The notes under the pieces: model-generated
Databases searched by the model: none
Told to the model about the DNA's origin: nothing
What the model saw: the letters and a program-made list of their open reading frames with translations, nothing else
Translations under genes and position numbers: made by a program
Assembly (NCBI GenBank): GCA_049516155.1
Contig: JBEKTJ010000001.1
Location: forward strand, 62,001 to 126,000
DNA from: Bog-159 sp049516155
GTDB lineage: Bacteria; Acidobacteriota; Terriglobia; Bryobacterales; Bryobacteraceae
Direction of reading: 5' to 3'
DNA: 64,000 bases
Shown: positions 16,412-24,714 of the stretch, one piece after another
How the letters are laid out: every line of letters starts with the position of its first letter
How positions within the stretch are numbered: the first letter of the stretch is position 1

Positions 16412-19400
16412 ATGATGGGTCAAGCCCGCCCCATGAGCGCAGCCGCATCCAACCCGTCCGCGATCCGTACGCAATTGGCTGTGCTGGAGTCGAGCAGCGC
16501 TTTTCGGGAAAGCGCGCGGCATCGCCGCCTGCTGGCCTTCCTGGTCGAGACCACTCTGAAAGGCGAGGCGGACGGATTGAAGGAGTTCGTCATCGCGGCC
16601 GAGGTCTGGGACCGGGACGTCTCGTTCGACCCGCGTTTTCACTCCATGGTGCGGGTGGAGGTGGGCCGCCTGCGTACGCGCCTGGAACGCTACTACGCTG
16701 GCGAGGGCGCCCACGACGATTTGCGCTTTAGCATTCCGGTGGGCGGCTACCGGGTGGCGTTTGAAAGTGGCATTTCGGGAAGCGCACGTAGCAGTCCGGC
16801 CGGCGTCCCTACCGCCGCAGCCGACCGATTCCAGCTCGTGGAGATACTGGGCCGCGGCGGTATGGGAGAAGTATGGAAGGCGCGCGATACGCGCCTGGAT
16901 CGAGACGTGGCGGTGAAATTCATTGCCGATGAATTGACCCACGACAGCGCCGCCGTGGAACTCTTCGAAAGGGAAGCCCGCGCGGCGGCCGCCATCAGTC
17001 ATCCGAATATCTGCACGGTGTACGATATCGGAGAGCGGGAAGGGCGGCCTTTCCTGGCCATGGAACTGCTCGAAGGCGATACCCTGAAGCGCCGTTTGGA
17101 AGCCGGGAGCATTTCAGCCGACGCTTTGCTGACATGGGGCATCGAGATTGCGGATGGACTGGAAGCGGCGCACTCCGCGGGGATCGTCCATCGCGACCTG
17201 AAGCCCGCCAACCTGTTCATTACCGCGCGAGGCCAGGCGAAGATCCTCGATTTTGGTTTGGCGAAGCTGCGCCGGGAGGGCCACCAGGACGTAGCGCCGA
17301 CCGGGTCGAAGACGCCGGACGTCGCCGCGATTTCCGGCGTCGCCGGCACACCCGGATATATGTCGCCGGAGCAGATGCGCGGCGAAAAATTGGACGCGCG
17401 AACAGACCTCTTCAGTTTCGGGGCCGTGCTCTATGAAATGGCCACGGGGACGCTCCCCGGAAAAGCGCTGGAACCGGCCTCCGGGCGAAATCCCCAGGTC
17501 CCGGTAGAGTTGGACCGGATTATCGCTAAGGCGCTCGAAGAGGATCGGGAAGTGCGGTACCAGCACGCTTCGGATATCCGCGGAGATCTGAAGCGTCTGA
17601 AACGCGACAGCGACTCCGGCCGGCTGCCGTCCAAATCCTTCCCGGCCGAACCGCGTAGCGCGGCTGGGCGGCGCCGAGGATGGTTCATAGCGGCGGCAGC
17701 TCTGGCTGTGGCTGTCATCGCCGCGGGAGTTTTGTTCTACTCGCGCTCGGCGCACAAGCTCACCGGCAAGAACGTGGTGGTGCTGGCGGAGTTCGACAAC
17801 ACTACGGGCGACGCGCTTTTTGACGGGACGCTGCGCCAGGGGCTCTCCGCACAACTGGAGCAATCGCCGTTTCTAAGCCTGCTTTCCGAGTCGCGCATCG
17901 CCCAAACACTGCCGCTGATGACCCAGCCCAAGGACGCCAAGCTCACGGTGGCGCTGGCGCGGGGTGTCTGCCAACGTACAGGAAGTACAGCCACCATTGA
18001 AGGTTCCATTTCCACCCTGGGGAGCCAGTACGTGCTTGGGCTACGGGCGGTGAACTGCCGCAACGGCGATTTACTGGCCGACGAGCAGATAACCGCCCCT
18101 GGCAAAGAACAGGTTCTGAAAGCGTTGGGCGAAGCCGCCACCAGGCTGCGCCGGAGACTAGGTGAATCGCTGGCATCAGTGGAAAAGTACGACGCGCCGC
18201 CGGAGAGCGTGACTACCGGATCGCTGGAGGCACTGGAGGCCTACAGCTTGGGCTCCCATTCGATGTACGCGGAAACTAATGGCGCCGCGGCTATTCCTAG
18301 GTTCGAACAAGCTATTAGGTTGGATCCTAACTTCGCGATGGCCTATGGGCGCCTGGCAGTCTGTTACAGCTCCATGGGCGATACCGTCCGGGCCGCCGAA
18401 AGTGCGCGCAAGGCGTACGAGCTGCGCGACCGGGTAAGCGATCGCGAAAGGTTCTACCTGGCATCGCACTACGAAATGTTCAATACTGGCAACCTGGAAG
18501 CGGCACGCAAGACCTTGGAGTTGTGGGCGCAAAACTATCCGCGCGACGGTGCGCCCTTTTCCAACCTGGAGAAGGTCTACAATATCCTCGGGGAACACGA
18601 GAAGGCTCTGGCAGCGGCGAAAGAGAGCTTCCGACTAACACCCGGAGCCGCGGCCGCTTATCGGGAACTGGTCACAGGTTACATTTTTCTGAATCGTCTG
18701 GAGGAGGCCGAAGTTGCCGCGCGGGATGCCCAAGCCCACAATCTGGATTTCCCGATCCTTCACGCATACCTATACCAAATCGACTTCTTGCGGCACGATC
18801 CGGAAGGCATGCGTAAGGAGGCGGCGATCGTCAGCGCCAAGCCTGGTTACGGGAACCTCATGCTGGATGTGGAATCGTATAGCGCCGCATCCGCTGGACA
18901 ATTCGCCCGCGCGCGGGATCTGACACGGCAAGCGGCGGAGGGCGCGAAACGGACCCAAAACAATGAGGACGCCGCCAGCTACCTTGCCGAGGAAGCCATG
19001 TCCGAAGCCTTGGCCGGAAACCGGGAATTCGCAAAGCGGCAAGCCCTGGCGGCCCTGGCGCTATCAAAAGACAAAGGCAAGGACATCGAACGGATGGCAG
19101 CCACCGCCTTGGGGATGGTTGGAGATTCGAGCGACGCCACGCGGGTGGCCGCCGATCTGTCGAAGCGCTTCCCGGAAGACACGCAAGTGGGGATCGCCAA
19201 AGTCATGATCCAAGGGGCCATTTTTCTGAACCAGGGAGAAGCCGGCAAGGGGATCGCTGCGTTGTCGGCAATTGCTCCATATGACCTGTCTGGCGACGAT
19301 ACAACGTCGTCCGCCTACGAGCGAGGCGAGGCCATGTTGGCCGCCCGCCAAGGCGCCGCGGCTGCCATCCAATTCAAAGGGATTCTAGACCATCCCGGTG

Positions 19401-19582
19401 TGACAAGAAACTTCGTGGCGGGCGCTCTGGCGCACTTGGGCCTCGGCAGGGCTTACGCGCTAACCGGCGATACGGAGAAAGCGCGCGCCGCATACCGGGA
19501 CTTTTTGGTCCTGTGGAAAGAGGCCGACGCGGATGCGCGGGCGCTGCGACAGGCCAAGGCAGAGTTCGCCCGGCTGCGGTAA
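16412..19582 (+). CDS. receptor-type Ser/Thr protein kinase with N-terminal winged-helix-like domain and C-terminal TPRs
   Basis: About 1056 residues. ATG 16412, 16415 or 16433 could be the start; none has a good ribosome site. Residues about 18-117 form a domain ('RHRRLLAFLVETTLKGEADGLKEFVIAAEVWDRDVSFDPRFHSMVRVEVGRLRTRL') often seen at the N-terminus of acidobacterial regulators. A Hanks-type kinase follows: glycine loop 'GRGGMGEVW' (about 147-155), Lys169 in 'VAVKF', 'HRDLKPAN' with Asp262, 'DFGLAK' with Asp280, and 'GTPGYMSPEQ'. One transmembrane helix lies near 424-446. The outer part has about 600 residues with TPR pairs ('FEQAIRLDPNFAMAYGRLAVCYSSMGD') and a FlgO/TolB-like N-terminal segment. 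It probably senses outside and phosphorylates cytoplasmic proteins. No phosphatase is nearby. Confidence 0.9.
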   Translation: MMGQARPMSAAASNPSAIRTQLAVLESSSAFRESARHRRLLAFLVETTLKGEADGLKEFVIAAEVWDRDVSFDPRFHSMVRVEVGRLRTRLERYYAGEGAHDDLRFSIPVGGYRVAFESGISGSARSSPAGVPTAAADRFQLVEILGRGGMGEVWKARDTRLDRDVAVKFIADELTHDSAAVELFEREARAAAAISHPNICTVYDIGEREGRPFLAMELLEGDTLKRRLEAGSISADALLTWGIEIADGLEAAHSAGIVHRDLKPANLFITARGQAKILDFGLAKLRREGHQDVAPTGSKTPDVAAISGVAGTPGYMSPEQMRGEKLDARTDLFSFGAVLYEMATGTLPGKALEPASGRNPQVPVELDRIIAKALEEDREVRYQHASDIRGDLKRLKRDSDSGRLPSKSFPAEPRSAAGRRRGWFIAAAALAVAVIAAGVLFYSRSAHKLTGKNVVVLAEFDNTTGDALFDGTLRQGLSAQLEQSPFLSLLSESRIAQTLPLMTQPKDAKLTVALARGVCQRTGSTATIEGSISTLGSQYVLGLRAVNCRNGDLLADEQITAPGKEQVLKALGEAATRLRRRLGESLASVEKYDAPPESVTTGSLEALEAYSLGSHSMYAETNGAAAIPRFEQAIRLDPNFAMAYGRLAVCYSSMGDTVRAAESARKAYELRDRVSDRERFYLASHYEMFNTGNLEAARKTLELWAQNYPRDGAPFSNLEKVYNILGEHEKALAAAKESFRLTPGAAAAYRELVTGYIFLNRLEEAEVAARDAQAHNLDFPILHAYLYQIDFLRHDPEGMRKEAAIVSAKPGYGNLMLDVESYSAASAGQFARARDLTRQAAEGAKRTQNNEDAASYLAEEAMSEALAGNREFAKRQALAALALSKDKGKDIERMAATALGMVGDSSDATRVAADLSKRFPEDTQVGIAKVMIQGAIFLNQGEAGKGIAALSAIAPYDLSGDDTTSSAYERGEAMLAARQGAAAAIQFKGILDHPGVTRNFVAGALAHLGLGRAYALTGDTEKARAAYRDFLVLWKEADADARALRQAKAEFARLR

Positions 19583-19989
19583 CGAATCGGAACACCGGAT
19601 TGGGCCGGCGATTTAGAAGCCTTACCGAGCCAGGGCCAACAGGTGGCATAGTCGTGAGATCAACCGTCACAAGCTCACATGCGATTGATACGCAGTCGTT
19701 CTTCGTGTGCGTCGAATGCGCCGAAGCCCGGTTGGAGAGATTAGGGCGACGTGGCAACATCGACTGACCTCGCTAGTCCTTGCCCAAAAGGACCGGATGT
19801 CGTGGCAAGACGAGCTGCGAAAGAGGGCACGAGACGAACTTCTCTAGAGACGAGTTTCCACAAAAGTGGTTTGAGACGGATCCCGGGCTCGGGGAAAGCG
19901 TAATACACAGTCCGCGGCGCGCCCAGCGCGATTCGTGAAACCCACGACCATGTGGGTGCTCGTGATGCGTTCTCTCCAGCAATTGCCGG
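19583..19989. other. about 400 bases without a convincing gene
   Basis: The stretch between the kinase stop and the transposase relic has only short frames in all directions and no recognised domain. The part from about 19740 is in frame with the C-terminus of the transposase relic but carries no transposase similarity. I see no clear terminator. Confidence 0.5.
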
Positions 19990-20475
19990 TACTCGGTTCC
20001 GTATCCGCATCAGATTGTATGCTGCTGCTGCGAAGGTGAGCATCCAGCCTACTAAGTGCAGTCCCCGATGCCGCAGCTTCCGCATGCCACCCACCGTCTT
20101 CATCCAACCGAAGATCTCTTCCACCCTTTCCGCTTGATCTGGCTGATGGCGTATCCGGCATGCCGCGTCGTGCGCCCATCAACGGCACTGCTGCGCCGGG
20201 CATGGATGTTTTGCGTCAGATGCGGTGTGGCTCTCATATGCCGTACCTCGGCTACAAAATCCTTCGTTTCATAATTCTTGTCTGGCTCCCACCGTCAGGG
20301 TTGATCGCCCGGAATCGCCTCTACCATGATCGGCGCCGCATAGCGTTCCGCGGAGCCGTTGGCTTGCAGTACCTCGGTATCGGCTATTAATCCGTTTCGA
20401 TTCTCCATCAGCACATGCGCGTTGAAGCTCATCTTCGTAGGCCAAGTGGTGTCCGCAGGAGTGCGGACACGACAC
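19990..20475 (-). mobile_element. relic of an IS5/IS1182-type DDE transposase, frameshifted and truncated
   Basis: Read from high to low coordinates on the minus strand, three frames together give the C-terminal half of a DDE transposase. These are 'MSFNAHVLMENRNGLIADTEVLQANGSAERYAAPIMVE' (about 20435-20290), then 'LTQNIHARRSSAVDGRTTRHAGYAISQIKRK' (about 20225-20120), then 'RVEEIFGWMKTVGGMRKLRHRGLHLVGWMLTFAAAAYNLMR' (about 20130-19995). The last step needs one missing base. The N-terminal half is absent because homology stops where the TonB receptor gene ends (20494). No terminal inverted repeats were found. It is inactive. Confidence 0.8.
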
Positions 20476-20493
20476 GTTGAGAACGTGCGAGGC

Positions 20494-23328
20494 CTAAAAC
20501 GTAAACCGCATCTGCAGTTCCAGCCGCCGGTTGTTAGCCGTTTCAGCGTATGCCCCATACCCGCCGGCCACGGAATTGGCCTCGCCAAACAGCGGCGATG
20601 TGATCTGGCCGACGATGGGGCCTTCATTCACATGGTTCAGCAGATTGCGTGCGGAAATCGAAGCAGTCAAATTATAACGCCTGCCGGTCGAGACATCCGA
20701 GAAGATACTGTGAAATCCGGAATTATGACCGGCCCCCAAAGCGCTCGCTCCGCTGGCGCCTTCCCGCTCCGGCCCGAAGCCCCAGGTCTTGCCGAGCCGC
20801 GCGTTCACCGAAATCAGGCCCGGACCCCGTCCGTAGTTGCGTGGCAGAAGCTGCTCTCCGGGCGTGGGATTCGGATCGAGCCAGCCGTACACCGTATCGA
20901 TCAGGCCCGGCTTGCTCAGGTCCGTGGGAATTCCCGGCCGCGCGTTAAACAGAGTATCTCCGTAAATATCCTCGCCAACGGTGATGTTATAAGGCGCGCC
21001 GGATTGCACCACAATAAACGGACTCAGCCGTAGGTTCCACTTAGTGTTCAACGATCCGCCGATGAACAGGCGATTGCGAATATCCGTGGCGGCGGGACCG
21101 TACTCTCCGACCATGCTATAAGGCTTCGCCGGGAAGGTGCCAAGCCCATCGGTGTTGCTCATAGCGTAATTCAGCGTGTAATAGCCGAATAGAGAAAAGT
21201 TATTGTTCATCCGGGAGTTGACGTTGGTAATAAGCTGGTTCTGGTTGTAGAGTCCGGAAGACTCCATCAGATACACGGGACCCGGAGCGTTGAATTCCTC
21301 GGACCGCAGCATGTGCAGCCCGTGTGAGTTTGTGTAAGTCACCGAAACCGTTGTATTGCTCACCACCTGCCGCTCCACGGTGATCGCCGATTGCATGATA
21401 TACGGCGCCCGCAATGTGGAGCTAAGCTCTTGAATAGTCTGCGTGGACTGAATTCCCGGCATGGCCAGCAGTTGCGCGATGGTCGGGATAGTGGGGAAGA
21501 AAGTTGGGTTGTTGACGATGTAGTCCTGCTGCACAATCCCGTTGTAACGCTCGGCGGTCTCGATGTTGGAGATGTCGAAGCGCGAGTAAAACATGCCGAA
21601 TCCGCCGCGAATGACAAACTTTGGATGCATTCCAATCTGTTTCGATCCAGGCGCCCAGGCGAAGCCCAATCGAGGCGCGAAGTCCCGCGCATCGCTTATA
21701 TTGGTTTGCATCTCATAGCGCAGCCCCAGGCTCAGCGTAACGTTGGGGCGCACACGCCAGTCGTCGCCGACGAAAGCTCCCACATCCGCCTGATTGACGG
21801 CCAGAAAGGGATTGCCGGCCGCGATGCTGAACTGCGTCGCGCCACCACCGGGAAGGCCCTGCAGAGCCCGTTGATACTGCTGAATCGACGTGATGGACGT
21901 CATTACGGGCTGGCCGGAGGCATCCAGCACTTCCTGATTCTCCGCGTCCAACTCGGGCGCCAGGCCGCCAGCGAAAGTGAACGTGCCGCCGAAGTTCGCC
22001 GGCGAGGTGTTATCGACCGTCTGGCCGCGCGCGCGGGCGCCGAACTTCCACGTGTGCGCGCCTTTGACGATGGTGGTGATGTTTGTCATTTCATAGTAAT
22101 TCTCGTTGTCGATGCTGCGGCCCGTCTGCGCGCCGCCGGTATTGAAAGAATCAAGCACCAGAATGGCCGGCGCGGCGCTATTGGAAAGCTGCTGGTTCTC
22201 CTCGTGGAAGAACTGGAAGCGCGTCTCGTTCACCGTGCTCGGCCCCAGCACCGCGGTGTCCGTGATCTGGACTGTGTGGTCCTGCTCGAGCGTGTAGTAT
22301 CCGCGGGTAGGCAGGTTGAAACCGCCGATGCCCTGGTCGTTGGCGTCGTTGCGCGTGAATCCGTAACGGAATATCAAAGTATTGTTCTGGCCCAGTTGAT
22401 AATCCACGCGCGGACTGACTCGCAGGCGGTGCTGCGGAGCGATCAGGACGCCGGTATACGGATTGATTGCGTAGGTCTGCGGATCAAGTGTAACCGCATC
22501 GATGACCGAGCCATTGTCGATGTCTCGCCGCTCGGCGTCCAGGATGAAAGAGGCGCGTTTGCCCAGCGGCCCACTGACCGTGCCGCCGAATTCCTCCACT
22601 TGAAACGGCGCCTTTTGCTGCGCGTAAGGATTTCGCGAATTGAAAGTGTCGTCGCCGAAGTTGAAGAAGGTCTGGCCCCGCAACTTATCTGTGCCGGGCT
22701 TGGTGAGGATCTCGATGCGGCCGTAGCCCAGTTTGGAGTATTCGGGCGAGAAGGGATTCTGGTTGATGCGCACTTCGCGGATGGAGTCCTTAGAGGGGAG
22801 TTGGCCGCCGCTGAACCCGTCGACGTAGATTTCGCCGCCATCGGGACCGGCGGATGGGCCGGCCAGCGCCTGCAAGTCCGATTGCAAATCGTCGGGGTCG
22901 TCGGAGAGCGCCTGCAGATCGTCGCCGCGCAAAATCGTGGCGGTAGAGTTGCTGGATGGGTCCGTGGAGACGCTGGGGCCGGCGCTCTCCTGCACCGTCA
23001 CCTGTTGCGTCACCGAGGCTACTTTCATTTTCAGGTCGAGGGACTGCGTGCTGGACTGCAGCACGATCTTGACCGGCTGGGCCTGCGTGAGATCCGGCGC
23101 GGATACCCTGACCGTGTAATTGCCGGACGGCAATCCGATGAACGAGTACGATCCATCGTTGCCGGAGGTGGCGGTCTTGGCCAAGCCGGACGGCCCGCTC
23201 AGCGAGATCGTCGCGCCCGGCACGACTGCGCCGGTTTCATCCATTACTTGGCCGCGCAGCGTGGCAGTCTGCGCGCAAAGCGGGAAAGACACGACTAGTA
23301 GGGCCAACAGAAAAAGGGATAATTTCAT
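20494..23328 (-). CDS. TonB-dependent receptor, Oar-like, with carboxypeptidase-regulatory domain
   Basis: About 944 residues from ATG 23328; the frame is open to 23430, but the signal peptide 'MKLSLFLLALLVVSFPLCAQ' sets the start. Residues about 22-105 form a carboxypeptidase-regulatory-like beta-sandwich ('LRGQVMDETGAVVPGATISLSG...GSYSFIGLPSGNYTVRV'). A plug-like domain follows ('DGGEIYVDGFSGGQLPSKDSIREVRINQNPFSPEYSKLGYGRIEI'), then a large beta-barrel ending in a terminal beta-signal 'LELQMRFTF'. It is an outer-membrane protein that probably imports large substrates or anchors surface material, as Oar proteins do. The barrel is complete, and the transposase relic begins just downstream. 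Confidence 0.92.
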   Translation of the reverse strand: MKLSLFLLALLVVSFPLCAQTATLRGQVMDETGAVVPGATISLSGPSGLAKTATSGNDGSYSFIGLPSGNYTVRVSAPDLTQAQPVKIVLQSSTQSLDLKMKVASVTQQVTVQESAGPSVSTDPSSNSTATILRGDDLQALSDDPDDLQSDLQALAGPSAGPDGGEIYVDGFSGGQLPSKDSIREVRINQNPFSPEYSKLGYGRIEILTKPGTDKLRGQTFFNFGDDTFNSRNPYAQQKAPFQVEEFGGTVSGPLGKRASFILDAERRDIDNGSVIDAVTLDPQTYAINPYTGVLIAPQHRLRVSPRVDYQLGQNNTLIFRYGFTRNDANDQGIGGFNLPTRGYYTLEQDHTVQITDTAVLGPSTVNETRFQFFHEENQQLSNSAAPAILVLDSFNTGGAQTGRSIDNENYYEMTNITTIVKGAHTWKFGARARGQTVDNTSPANFGGTFTFAGGLAPELDAENQEVLDASGQPVMTSITSIQQYQRALQGLPGGGATQFSIAAGNPFLAVNQADVGAFVGDDWRVRPNVTLSLGLRYEMQTNISDARDFAPRLGFAWAPGSKQIGMHPKFVIRGGFGMFYSRFDISNIETAERYNGIVQQDYIVNNPTFFPTIPTIAQLLAMPGIQSTQTIQELSSTLRAPYIMQSAITVERQVVSNTTVSVTYTNSHGLHMLRSEEFNAPGPVYLMESSGLYNQNQLITNVNSRMNNNFSLFGYYTLNYAMSNTDGLGTFPAKPYSMVGEYGPAATDIRNRLFIGGSLNTKWNLRLSPFIVVQSGAPYNITVGEDIYGDTLFNARPGIPTDLSKPGLIDTVYGWLDPNPTPGEQLLPRNYGRGPGLISVNARLGKTWGFGPEREGASGASALGAGHNSGFHSIFSDVSTGRRYNLTASISARNLLNHVNEGPIVGQITSPLFGEANSVAGGYGAYAETANNRRLELQMRFTF

Positions 23329-23468
23329 CTTTGATTCGGGACCGGCCGCAAATCGGTGGCGCCGCAATGGGCCGGATATGTGGATTCCATTAAAAGACGA
23401 CGCCCGTCGCGCCGAGGTTACGGCAGCCATTGTAGTTCGCCGCGCATGGGAGGATATTGGAAAGACGG

Positions 23469-24620
23469 ATGATTCCTTTGATTCTGGCGCATTGGCAAAG
23501 CGCGGTCGATTTCGTGGTGTTGACGGCCGCGCTGTATATCCTGCTGCGATGGGCGCAGCAGGCGCGGGCTTTACGCGTAGCCCTGGTGGTGCTGGGGCTG
23601 CACGCCGGAGCTTTAGTGTCGCGGCATTTCGACCTGGTGCTGACTAGCTGGGTGCTGGACGGAGCGGCCATCCTGGCGATTATGGTGCTACTGCTGGTTT
23701 TCCAGGCGGAGCTGCGGCGCTTCTTCATGCGGCTCGACAGCCTGCTGAACTGGCGGTCGCAGGCCGCCTCCCGCCACAACGAAACTTATCAGTCGATTGC
23801 CCAGGCGGCCTTCCATCTGGCGGGCGCATCGGTGGGCGCGCTGATTGTGATTGTGCGCCGCAACGCGGTCACCGAGTTAGTCAGTGGCGGCATTGTGCTG
23901 GAAGCGGGGGTTTCGCCCGAAATTCTGGAAGCCATTTTCCAGAAGACTTCGCCCGTCCACGACGGCGCGGTGATCGTTCGCGGCGACCGCATTGTGCGCG
24001 CCGCCGCCGTGCTGCCGTTGACCGAGCGCGAGCGGGTGCCCAGCTATTACGGTACGCGGCATCGGGCGGCGATGGGTCTCTCCGAACGCTGCGACGCGCT
24101 GGTGGTGGTGGTATCCGAAGAACGCGGAGAGGTGAGCTTGATGGAGGCCCGCCGCATGGTGCGCTTAGACGACCAGCCCAAGACGGCGCAAATGCTGGAG
24201 AAGCTTTGCGCGCAACCGGCGGACGGCCTGCAGAGCAGGATGCGGCAGTGGTTCTTATCGAACGTGGCGGTCAAATTTGCCGCGCTGGGTCTGGCGGCGG
24301 CCATCTGGAGCGCCTCGGTACTCTCCACCGGAACCACGGTGCGCACGGTCAGCGTGCCGGTGCAGTTTGTGAGCGTGCCTGAAGGTATGGACATCTCGAC
24401 GCGCACCGACCGCCTGGATGTGCAAGTGCGCGGGGGCGCATTGTTGATGGATTCGGTCGGACTGACACGGCTGGTGGCCAGCTTCAATCTGCGAGGGGCG
24501 CGCGCCGGGACGCTGAATCTGCCGGTCCGTTCGGGGAATTTGAACTTGCCGCCCGGGATCGCGATGGAAGTCGTCACGCCCACCACGATCACGGTGCGGC
24601 TGACACAGCGCGTGCGGTAG
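23469..24620 (+). CDS. cdaA: diadenylate cyclase fused to a YbbR-like domain (CdaA-CdaR fusion)
   Basis: 383 residues from ATG 23469, preceded by GGAAAG at a normal distance. The N-terminus has three transmembrane helices (about 10-27, 35-50 and 62-80) as in CdaA. The DAC domain (about 95-250) carries both catalytic motifs, Asp165-Gly166-Ala167 in 'TSPVHDGAVIV' and Arg197-His198-Arg199 in 'YGTRHRAAMGLSE', so it should make c-di-AMP from two ATP. A fourth helix ('VAVKFAALGLAAAIWSASVL', about 267-285) leads to a single YbbR-type beta domain ('VRTVSVPVQFVSVPEGMDI...LDVQVRGG'). In Firmicutes these are two neighbouring genes, cdaA and cdaR; here they are one protein. The gene is divergent from the TonB receptor. 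Confidence 0.9.
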   Translation: MIPLILAHWQSAVDFVVLTAALYILLRWAQQARALRVALVVLGLHAGALVSRHFDLVLTSWVLDGAAILAIMVLLLVFQAELRRFFMRLDSLLNWRSQAASRHNETYQSIAQAAFHLAGASVGALIVIVRRNAVTELVSGGIVLEAGVSPEILEAIFQKTSPVHDGAVIVRGDRIVRAAAVLPLTERERVPSYYGTRHRAAMGLSERCDALVVVVSEERGEVSLMEARRMVRLDDQPKTAQMLEKLCAQPADGLQSRMRQWFLSNVAVKFAALGLAAAIWSASVLSTGTTVRTVSVPVQFVSVPEGMDISTRTDRLDVQVRGGALLMDSVGLTRLVASFNLRGARAGTLNLPVRSGNLNLPPGIAMEVVTPTTITVRLTQRVR

Positions 24621-24714
24621 AAGGAACCCAGGCGGTTCCGCCACTAAGTTGACGAACATCCGCAACATGCCAGGCGCAGAGAGGTCTCCGCGGGCCTTCC
24701 GGCCGGCCTCATCG

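Noticed and set aside
21391..23298. Long plus-strand open frame of 635 codons
   Set aside because: Antisense to the TonB receptor; it arises from high G+C codon structure and has no domain.
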